A stretch of 64,000 bases of DNA. Origin: Capitulum mitella. Its lineage: Eukaryota > Arthropoda > Thecostraca > Pollicipedomorpha > Pollicipedidae. Made by a program: the position numbers and the translations under genes. The DNA is taken from NCBI GenBank assembly GCA_030062745.1, contig CP099850.1:8058538-8122537 (forward strand), written 5' to 3'. This document shows, piece by piece, positions 32,365 to 42,300 of the stretch (the first letter of the stretch is position 1; the number at the start of each line of letters is the position of its first letter). The notes beneath the pieces were generated by a model. That model did no database searches. It was given only the letters and a program-made list of their open reading frames with translations, and was not told where the DNA came from.

Positions 32365-34446
32365 GTGAATATTGTAGTCTTTATGCAGATATATGAGGGT
32401 ACCCATGTTCTACCCATATAGGTAATTTATGTATAACAGTTGTTATTTCTGGGACATGCTGGTATTGCCAAAAAGTCAAAACAGCAGCAGACAGATAACC
32501 TGTTTTTTTTTGTCTCATGTAACTGGTGCCCAGTAATGGGTGACTGTAAGTGAACAACATCACTTTGTTGTTAGGGACTAACAATTTTATTGTGTTACAG
32601 CCCTGTAGTGGAATGTTCCTTTTATACTGAGGACTAAACTCAGTGTGCAAAATTAGTGAAAAAGAAAGTATGTAAATGAGGAAGTTCACATTAGGTGTGT
32701 GATGGAACTATTGGAACATTAGGACTGTGATGTTCTAATAGTCCTGGGAAATGCTAGCTTTATGTACACTGAAGTCATCTTGCTTGCCTTATGGATAAGC
32801 TTGTATTCATCCATTGGCAATGCTTTCAGCAATGGGCTACATTTGCCCGCATATGGCACATATATGATGCCAAGTGGCAGAATCCTTTTGAGTCATCCAA
32901 GAGGATAGCATCATACCTTAAAGGACAGCACAAGCCCATCTACCATGCTCCTGAGTAAGTACTTGTGGTATTGATTCAGCTGTGATTTGTGCTTGAAGGC
33001 CTAGTATGTTGATGCTTTGTTGCACCATTTGATGTACTGTTCAAATGATGTTATTCTGCTGTGCATACTGCTCAAATAAATACTTCCCATGTATTTTGTG
33101 AAACTGCTTTGATTTTTAGGTTTAAGCTAATACATCTTAATGCCAGTGCAAGTGATGTGGTGGATTACATAAACATATCAAGCTATACTCCATTGACCTC
33201 AAACAGCCAAACAGGCCATTGCCATCATGTTTTTAAATCAGATTTTCAGATAAAAAAAAAACAGGTGATCCAGTCTCATACTGGTCATTGCTTACAGCTT
33301 GTCTGAGCCAGACAACCGTGACATGTGTCCAGAACAATGTGAGGGTCACAGCACCCTCTGGGGTCATATGTGAAATGCAGCACATGCATGATGTCAGCTT
33401 ACATGTTCTCGTGGCTGCCACACACCTCCCTGATGCTGACCCTCAGCAGAGGTCGCGCGTGACGCAGCGATGTTCGGCAGGCGACTGCGGCGACCACGTG
33501 GTGGTGATCAACTGCCGCGAGATCGCCCTGCCTGGACCCGAGTGGTACCAGCGGGTCTTCTTCCACCACACCGGGTACCCAAAGGGCGGCGCCACCTGGA
33601 CCCTGGCCTGGGAGCTGCACCAGAAGAACCCTACCATGGTGAGGACTCCCGCCCATGCTCAGCTGGTCGTCTTGAGGCTCGCGGAGCGCAACGGAAGCAG
33701 CATGTTAATACAGGCGAACTGGAAAAGTAGCGGTGATTCGGCGCGTTGTCCCTTAATAATCCACCCTCCCGTCGTCATATCGTGCAGCAGGCCGTACACT
33801 GGGCGGTGAACGGCACACTGTTCCTCTGATAATTCACCCTCCCGCCGTCAGATCGTACAGCGGGCCGTTCACTGGACTGTGGACGGCACGCTGTTCCTCT
33901 GATAATTCACCCTCCCGCCGTCAGATCGTACAGCGGGCCGTACACCGAGCGATGAGCGGCATACTGTTCCTTATAATCCACCCTCCCGCCGTCAGATCGT
34001 ACAGCGGGCCGTACACCGAGCGATGAGCGGCATACTGTTCCTCTGATAATTCACCCTCCCGCCGTCAGATCGTACAGCGGGCCGTACACTGGGCGGTGAA
34101 CGGCATACTGTTGCTGGTAATTCACCCTCCCGCCGTCAGGTCGTACAGCGGGCCGTACACTGGACTGTGGACGGCACGCTGTTCCTCTGATAATTCACCC
34201 TCCCGCCGTCAGATCGTGCAGCGGGCCGTACACCGGGCGGTGGGCGGCACGCTGCTCCGTAAGCCGCTGATGGCGCGGCTGCACCTGTTCCCGGACGACG
34301 AGGTGCCGGAGGACGTGCTGCGGAACGTCTCCAGCCAGATCCGGCAGCTGCGGCCGCAGCCGCGCCGCCTCGACACCTACACCGAACAGGAGGTGCGGGA
34401 CTTCCCCAAGGTGTTCGACTTCCCCGGAGACCATGTGCTCCGGTGA
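32341..34446 (+). CDS. MRPL13: Mitochondrial large ribosomal subunit protein uL13m (gene span)
   Basis: Four exons (32341-32364, 32830-32954, 33452-33638, 34213-34446) give about 189 residues; human MRPL13 has 178. Diagnostic stretches are QWATFARIWHIYDAKWQNP, LKGQHKPIYH, GDCGDHVVVINCREIAL, HHTGYPKGG, ARLHLFPDDEVPEDVLRNV and RLDTYTEQE. The product is a core protein of the mitochondrial 39S subunit (uL13 fold). The start MSSMQRAK matches the short N-terminus of the family. The exon 3 acceptor is the least certain point: the only one in phase adds about nine residues (ESRVTQRCSA) before DCGDH that the family lacks. Intron 3 is almost entirely a tandem array derived from the exon 4 junction. Confidence 0.95.
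32830..32954 (+). CDS. MRPL13: MRPL13 exon 2
   Basis: The acceptor is gctttcag. It encodes QWATFARIWHIYDAKWQN to GQHKPIYHAP, with donor GTAAGT in phase 2. Confidence 0.95.
33452..33638 (+). CDS. MRPL13: MRPL13 exon 3
   Basis: It contains DCGDHVVVINCREIALPGP, WYQRVFFHHTGYPKGG and LAWELHQKNPTM, with donor GTGAGG. The 5' edge is set by phase only and its acceptor lacks a good pyrimidine tract. Confidence 0.8.
33749..34212 (+). repeat. Six-copy 72-bp array of the MRPL13 exon 4 junction
   Basis: Units start near 33749, 33828, 33901, 33973, 34045 and 34117; the functional junction (from 34189) is the seventh. Each has CACCCTCCCGCCGTCAG then ATCGTACAGCGGGCCGT, i.e. the acceptor plus the exon start, read as IVQRAVH, and most continue to an in-frame TGA. 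Confidence 0.95.
34213..34446 (+). CDS. MRPL13: MRPL13 exon 4 and stop
   Basis: The acceptor is cccgccgtcag at 34202-34212. It encodes IVQRAVHRAVGGTLLRKPLM, ARLHLFPDDEVPED and RLDTYTEQE to TGA at 34444-34446. Its first ~48 bases are repeated upstream six times as decoys. Confidence 0.95.
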   Translation: MVQRAVHRAVGGTLLRKPLMARLHLFPDDEVPEDVLRNVSSQIRQLRPQPRRLDTYTEQEVRDFPKVFDFPGDHVLR

Positions 34447-34737
34447 GGCCGGCCACGTGACCGCAGAGAGCGCCGGTCCGGACGGTCACGTGACGCGGAC
34501 GTGAGTGCTCGGACAGTAGACGGCTGGACAGTGTGGTGGACATGATACCTCCGGTGCCAGATGGAACGTGTGCGTGTCGTCATTTGAAGAGAACTTCGCG
34601 TTGAATGCACGGCGACTTTTGTGTGAATATGTGGAAGGAGGTAGGCTTTGAGACTGGAGATTTGCGCCGGAAACGACTGATGCGTTGTATTGCACTGTCA
34701 TCAGAACATAGAACCAGTTGCGGAAATAGCTTATACT

Positions 34738-34743
34738 TTATTA
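34738..34743 (-). promoter_or_regulatory. Possible polyA signal, Mcr
   Basis: AATAAA on the minus strand, about 1.46 kb after the Mcr stop and 290 bases past the MRPL13 stop. If used, the two convergent transcripts overlap at their 3' ends. Confidence 0.35.
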
Positions 34744-35995
34744 CACCATATTCTGTGTACACGTGGACGGACAAGTTTCAGCCCCGAACACGGGGAACAT
34801 GGTTTCATTCTGATCAACAAGCAACTTGGGACACGGAAAACGCAGATGCAACATACGCGTGCGGATGCTTGACAAGGAAAAGACAAATGCAGACACATCC
34901 CAGACGGGCAAACGCAGTGTGCTAAAACACAAGAAAAGGTGGGAACTCATCGCAGAGGTAAGCGACGCCATGAGGTACAGGGAACACGAAAAACTGGCCC
35001 TTGAAACGCGCTGCGTTGTAGCTGCACTAGATATGACTTGACTCCGGTAGTACATAGCTGCTGACTCAGTGGGACAACTGGCCTCGCTGCCGTTTGCCGG
35101 CAGCGAAACGCTGGCCAAAGATTATGCAAACTGCATCCATGCCCAGTCGGTACAGTAGGCTGAGTGATTTCCTGGTTACAATGGTACAAATGTGAGTGTA
35201 AGCTTCACGGAGAGGCCGTGAACGGGGGCCAGTCCATTATCCCAGCGACTTGAAATACTGATCAACTCGTCACCACAGGACGTGCAAAAGACCCTGCACC
35301 GATATGATGCGTGCGACAGGGTGCGATAAAACAGTGAGGGGGCGGCGACAGAAATGACACTTACACCTAAAATGAAGGTTAAACTAGGGCACACCTACCG
35401 TGCCGCCTACTCTGATGCGATTTGGCTCCGTTTTCATGCTGTCTTCGTTCCCCATGCCCAAAACACGTGGGCAGTGCACAACAGAGGACGCAAAGCGAGT
35501 GGGAGCCAAGCTCACCACGTGATCACATACTGGACGGACAGAACGCCGCGACACTGTCTAAGCCTCTGACGGACCCGCGCCAATGGAAGACTGGAGTGGA
35601 ATGTACCGAGATTCTGTGACTTCCATCAGCGACACCTGTTGGCGAGGTCGCTGAAACTGCCAATAGTTCATATATTCACTGGCCATGAATGGCCTGAACG
35701 TGCTCCAAAATGGCGACCCTTGACGCCAAACTGTAAACTACCTACTTAAGTTCACAAACTTATAAAACTAACTCATAGCACGCGATATGCAAAGGGAAAC
35801 TACCAAAGATACAGCCACCGTGACACGAAAGGAAGCCGAGACTTCGATCTCAAAATGGGGAAATCACTACAATGAATACGATTACATCTTAATGATAACG
35901 GGTGTACAAGAATACAGTGTGCAAAGCAATGGTTCACAGAAAATGGTGCAAGACCGGAACTCTCAAGTTCCAATCCTCAACGAAGGAATGAGTGC

Positions 35996-36001
35996 AATAA
36001 A
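35996..36001 (+). promoter_or_regulatory. Possible polyA signal, MRPL13
   Basis: First AATAAA on the plus strand after the MRPL13 stop, 200 bases short of the Mcr stop on the other strand. A non-canonical signal nearer the stop is equally possible. Confidence 0.35.
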
Positions 36002-36200
36002 TGTATGACACATGAAGAATGAAAACTATTTGGAAATGAAAGGTTGGTATAAAGCATTAATGCCTGAAGAAACTTCAATCTCTTAAGCGTCGTGCGAGAT
36101 TCGTGAACAGATTCACAGTATCGCTGGCCTGGCAGAAACTGAATGTCAACCATGCGACAGCGTCCTGCCGGAACCGGCGCAACGCGTGACCTCATCGTCC

Positions 36201-36391
36201 CTAGCGGCCGCCATCGGAAGCTGCCAGCCAGAGGGCCGCCGCCGCCGCCAGGGACAGGAGCAGGGCGGAGGCAGACGTCAAGCCGGCGGACGAGTAGAAC
36301 GGACAGTACGGACACTGGTACGAGCCGCACACCTCGCAAATGTTGAGCACGTGCAGCACTGTCGAGTTCACCATCTGCATCTCGAACCGCT
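36201..36391 (-). CDS. Mcr: Mcr exon 29 (C-terminal cysteine cluster and hydrophobic tail)
   Basis: ERFEMQMVNSTVLHVLNICE then CGSYQCPYCPFY, followed by a small-residue patch (SSAGLTSAS) and LLLSLAAAAALWLA before TAG at 36203-36201. The patch plus hydrophobic end would suit a GPI-attachment signal, as in CD109; a plain membrane helix is the alternative. Confidence 0.9.
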
Positions 36392-39300
36392 CTGGAAGAC
36401 AGTAGGTTTTAGGTGACAGCAAAATGGCGACCGGCGCTAGAGCGATTTCAAAAGCAGCTGAGTCTCCTCGTTGCCCAAGTCACCATCAGGACAGCACCAT
36501 CAGGACACACGCCCCGTACACGCCACAGAACATTACTCTTATACAACATCTTCTTATACAACATTAACCTCGCAACAGCACACGACTCCCTTTTAGATAG
36601 AAGATAGAAAAAGGCATCACAGTGCATGCCTTTTTCTATCCAATATTAACCCCACAACAGCACACAAGTTCTTTTTACGTCATACAGCACGACTCCATAT
36701 AAACCTAAAAACGAGAAAACTTGATCCCGAGTCATCCCAGAGTTCAAAACAACTCAAAACACCGAATACCACACGCACACGATATCATATATTCAGAGAT
36801 CAGAGCGCCGACCACGCGGCTTACCGGGCTGGTACTGTTCGTACAGAAGCGCCCGCCTGTACTTGGTCATGTTGGCCACTGGGAACCAGCGGCGGATGGT
36901 GTAGTTGAAGCACAGCGACTCGTTGCCCGGAATCTGCGACGGCGGACGCCACCGTCACCAATAAAACCGCACACAGAGCGGCGCGACGCCAAATGCCACA
37001 TCAACTACCTGGATATGTTGCTGGGACAATAATTCCGCGTTTAAGATTACGAAGAGTGTTTACAACATGGGGGAAAAGCGTTTAGACTGGAACTAAACAG
37101 AAAGATTGTCACAAAAGACGTGAGACTACGGCGTCGGATGTATATCGTGAAACCGACCACCACGCACTGCATACGCACTTCGCATCGGCGCCATCCATCG
37201 ACTGGGCAACAACCCAGCCGGCACAAGCAGGCGAACAAAGCATGACGTACCAACTTCACACGAACGTCAAACCCATAAACGCCATCTAAAGCAGCACCGG
37301 CTGCCGGCCTACACACACGAACGCCGACCGAAACCGCCCACCCGTGTCTCGCCACTCACGTAGTCGAAGAACCAGGTGGTGGACCGCTCGTGACGGTAGG
37401 CGTGGGCTCCAATGACGTCACGCAGCTGTCGGGCGCGGGCCCGCTGGCTGTCGCGCACCACCTGGTCGCCGTCCGGCTGGTACAGCACGTAACCGGTGGG
37501 GTTCTCGATCTCGAGCACGGCCGAGCCGCTCTGCGCGGACTCGTTCAGCGACAGCCACCTGGCGGCGCAGGCCAAAGTCGGCGCGGTCGGGCAGACACGG
37601 GGCTGCGTCATGAGAGCGTTCGCGGACAGGATCAGGTCGTCCGGGCACTGCTTTCACCCGGGGGTCGAGACGGGAAGAATCGAGTGAGCTGTCGACGACA
37701 GGCAGGTGCAAAAAGCTCAAGAGTTCCGGCCATGTTGTTAAATATCAATGATTCTTTGGAACAGACATCCGTTGCCGGTCTGGCTTCCCAGTCCGTCGTT
37801 CATCGGGCGGGCGGCCGTTAGTTATGCGGTAACGCGCAGTCGGCCCCCATGGATGACCTAACACGATGGCTGGTCTCAGGTGACGGCGTCAGCCAGTCGG
37901 GACCACGAAACTCTCAAGGCATCCAAAGGACCCAAGTTCCACAGGCATTAGGTCAGAACTATCCTATCGCAGCGCATGCGTCCCGTGGAGTCGGCTCAGA
38001 GTCACAGACTGTTTAGTTCCTCCGTGCTGGCCGCCTTTTCGTGGCCTATTTATACGTTCAGGCGATTGTGAATGAACCTCACGGGGGCTAACGGACAGCA
38101 GGCTTCATCAAGGCAGCATCAGGGCATCGACCGTGCCAGCAAGCCTCAAACACAATAGGGCAGTGAGACCTCAGTCAGGACCCTGAGTCTGGAGTCCGTA
38201 TGAAAAGACCCTGTCCCAGTGTGTAACGCTGCTTTGTTTGAAGACAATATCGTAGACAGGAATTCCGTTAGTTTCCAACTGAGTCTGGACGGACAAAACC
38301 GCGGTACTCAATATTATTACTAAGCCACGGAAACGTGTTTTGACCACGTTCAACCACAGCTCCACTACAGATGCAATCTGTCCCGGGAACTGCTGAAGTG
38401 GACAGCAAACACTAAGACGTAAATCCATGAAAAGCCATGACCCGTTTTACCGTAGAACGGGTGCACCGATACAATCCTTTAGCGTCAGACGTCACTGACA
38501 GTCGCGCTTCGGCCAATCAACTTTACCCAAAGGTATGACAACTCGAGCACTTCGCCATCATAACCACCCGACATTCTGTGATGGTAATGACCATTAAACA
38601 GACGCCATTCCCAACAGCTTGCCGGACGCGCCCGCCTCTCAGCTGGCCTCACTTGGCGCAGACGTTGACGATGCCGATGGACTTGTTGCGGAAGCGCTGG
38701 AAGTCCTCGCGGACGGTGAGGTCGAAAGACTTGACGGGCGGCTGCTTGATGCCGTTCTGCGTGTCCACGCCGTAGTTGACGTCCAGCTGGATGACGGCCT
38801 GTCCAGCGCCGTTGCCGATCACGTTCAGGTGGCCCCAAACGTTTTCGAACTGTTGGACACGAGTACGGCCGGGTTAATCGGACTCGCGATCGGGAGCGAC
38901 CGTTCGCGTCGAACGGCACCGGAAAAGAACCTGCCAGGGGTTTGTAAGTCTGCGAGACTCATGTCGCAAAACATGAGAGCGGACAACGCAAAGTACCACA
39001 ACATCCAAGGACAAAGGTGTAGAACACATGCAATGCCCTTAATATCACGCTCACAACCGCGCGCCTTTGCGCGGTACTCTAACCGGTAGGTCATTTTCTA
39101 CCCAGGCACCACAACAATCGGTCCCATCGAGCACCACCATGTCCCGCACCTACGCCGAGCGCTATCCAGCCCGATCAACGTGACAACCAGCGGACGCTCT
39201 CCCAGCTTCCAAGCTCCCTGCGGCGGAACGCCTCCACCAACTCCACTTCCGCGGCCGCTGCGGCCAACTCACGTCCAGGACACGGGTCTTGGCCAGGGTG

Positions 39301-42300
39301 GCGTTGTTGATGACGATGGTGGAGTCGAGCTCGGAGGCGGTGGCCTCGATATTGACGCGCATGTCGGTGATGTCGCGCAGTCTGGCCCGGTACGAGTACT
39401 CCACCAGCGCGCGCAGCGCCACCAGCGAGTCCTGCGGCACAACAGCGAACGTTGCGTCAAACAACACGTCACACCGGGCAGGGCGGGGGCCAATCACTCC
39501 GTAACGACAGATCAGCCGGTCAGGGGCGGACGACGGGTGCCGGTCACACGAACCTAATCCGTGATATTAGGTAGACGGACATGTAAAGGCAGCTGGACAT
39601 GTAAAGGCACCATCACCCACTACACCGTAGTGTTGTCTGCCACTCAGATCGCGTCTGACAGTGCTAGACAGTGTCTGACAGTGAAGAACAATACCATCGA
39701 CAACCACCGCAGCGAGCGTGCAGGCCGGCAGCCCACCGTGGTTGTGATGAAACCGCCGTCGTTCATGCGCATGGTGTTGAGCCAGAGCACCATCTTCTCC
39801 TGGTCGATGTTGATGCCGTCCCTGATGAGGTAGACGAGCAGGGCGTACGCCGTCGTCTCCACCGCTTTCGTGTCGTACAGCTGCAGGACGAGGTCACGGT
39901 CAAGAGACGAGTGCAATGGGGGAGGGGGAGGGGGAGTAGTTCGGATGAAACATACGCTGGGGTAGAGTTGTTTGTCTCTCGATGGCATGGACCACCCAGC
40001 CTGCCACGACGCAGCGTTATCAAGCGGAACAGCGTTCTATTCCTAAAACCTAACCATCTGTAGTGTCAACATTGGTGAGAAGTCAAAGCAACCATTCTCA
40101 ATACTGGAGAACACTCTACCCCTCGGATTTGCTATCCGCACACACATAAGACACCGCCATCAGGCCAACATCGGTCGGCTCTGTCGTGCGAGGCGCGGCG
40201 TCGCCTGTGTCCTGGTCACGCACCTGCTCCAGCTTGGGCTGCAGCAGGTTCCGCTGGCTGTTCTCGTTGGTCAGCCTGTTCGTCTCGATCGGCGCCGGCG
40301 ACCAGTAGATCATGCCGTCTGAGGACGAGACGGGCCACGTCAGCACCGGCAACAGTGGACGGATGAGGGCCTCCCCAGTCAGATCACTCTCCTCTGTGCA
40401 ATGGACAATCCTCTTTGGCCAGTAATCCGAGCGGGGAAGGCGTTTGTGTCAGATGACAGTGATTGAGTGAAAGATCAAAATAACCTGTTTGGTCATTTCG
40501 GAGTGGTAGAAAACGACCGATGTATGATGCCTCCCAACCCTGCCAATGTGACAAGTCCCCGTTGAATGGTACAAGCATTTCACGATTCATGGGCAAGGGT
40601 AGACAGCCAGGGATGAAATGATTCACAAGACTGGTAAATGGCATGCATATCTTCGCCATCCGTTTACCTCCCTGCAATGTCCCATATGGGAATATCACTG
40701 ACCATGCTGCAACAGCGGCCAAATAAATGGGGCATTAAGGGCATAAAGCATTCCCCACGTCTGTTCAGACGGGCCATGGTGGCGGCACGTACCGACTTTC
40801 CGCTTCATGCTGTCGAGCATGTTGAAGGCGATGTCCCTCTCGCCGCTGTTGGCCAGCGTCAGGGCATAGGTGACGACGGCCACTTCGTACGGTCTGGTCA
40901 GCGACGACAGCTGCTTCTCCAGGTACCTGCCGTGTTGTATACTGGTCAGAAAAAGGGCTGAAAATTGTAGACTATGGGATCCGGGACAACGGAGCAAGTC
41001 AGGAAAACGTACACACCGGACATATGCCAAAGTCGATACATACAGGGAAGTTCGTGCCCTACATTAACATGAAGCATATGGAATGCAATAAAAGCACAAA
41101 ATCACAGGCAAAAGGGGAGCAGAGCTCATCCATGCTAGCGCTCTCGACACCACCACAGACAGACGACACACCGGTGTCACAGGAACACCTTACAGAAGGT
41201 CGGGAATGGCACCAGGACGCACCTGACGGCGCCGATCTTGGCGTCGTTGGCGCGGGCTCGCAGCTCGCCCTGCAGCGAGTCGATGGTCTGGGACAGCGTG
41301 ATGAGCGCCTGCGCAGTCAGCGAGATGTTGCGCAGCGGCACCGCGTCCAGCGGCCGCGACGACTGCGGACAGACGAGGAAACAAACAGGTTACCACGTCT
41401 AGCGGCCGCGACGACTGCGGACAGACGCGGACACAATCAGTTTACCACGTCCAGCGGCCGGGACGACTACGGACAGTCGCGGAGACATTCAGGTAACCAT
41501 GTCCAGCGGCCGGAACGACTACGGACAGACGCGGACACAATCAGGTTACCACATCCAGCGGCCGGGACGACTACGGACAGACGCGGAGACATTCAGGTAA
41601 CCATGTCCAGCGGCCAGGGTCCAGAGGTGGCGACAGGGAACAGGCGCCCACACAGGGAGGTTGCCATCGCAAGCAGACGCCGGACGTCCACACGGCACCA
41701 CCACGTCCTACGTACAGCGGTCTGGAGCAAGGATGGGAAAGGCGTTGTTTTTTTGTGCTGAAGAACACCAGAAAATATGTGCTCCAAAATTAATGTATAT
41801 TGCACGTGCTTGGTCTTGTGCCTCCGTCAAAAAGCTACATTATAGCCGTGTTGACAAACTTCTAACTCTGCAAGCAAATGACCTCAGTAGTCGGCGCGCA
41901 CGAAAACACCAATAAACAACAGCTGCAAGCAAATGACTGTCTCCAATCAGTAAGCACCAGGTATGAGGCCATAACTGACTTATACCAAGAACGCCAACTT
42001 AAACCAGTATTACTATTTCCAAACTTTGCGCCATAACAAAAATTATACTCCGACACCAAGAATATACGCCAAATTTCCAACCCTGGTCTGGAGAACGGAT
42101 AAAATGCGGCCACCGCTAGTACAGCACGCCACAGCATCATCGCATCGTGAAGTCCACCATCACATTGTCAAGGTATTATCCAGAAAAGACTCTGTCACAC
42201 TGTCCTGCCGATTCAGATGTAAACACGAACCTTGGGGTCCATCTTGGGGTCGAGCGGGATGGTGTAGTTCTCCGTCTCGAAGAAGGCGCCCGTGTCGTTG

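Larger units (their letters stand above)
34447..36200. other. Convergent 3' region, MRPL13 to Mcr
   Basis: No gene recognised. It holds polyA hexamers on both strands (35996 plus, 34743 minus). Confidence 0.5.

Noticed and set aside
33749-34212. CRISPR-like regular repeats
   Set aside because: Whole units are repeated with no unique spacers, the unit is the adjacent splice junction, and the genome is eukaryotic.
37559-37602. Longer version of Mcr exon 27 starting CPTAPTLACAARW
   Set aside because: It breaks phase with exon 26; the acceptor after GCCGCCAG gives VCAKWLSLN in frame.
41024-41761. 245-codon plus-strand frame in the Mcr region
   Set aside because: It runs across Mcr exon 21 and its 52-bp repeat on the opposite strand; repeats of a multiple-of-nothing unit simply lack stops.
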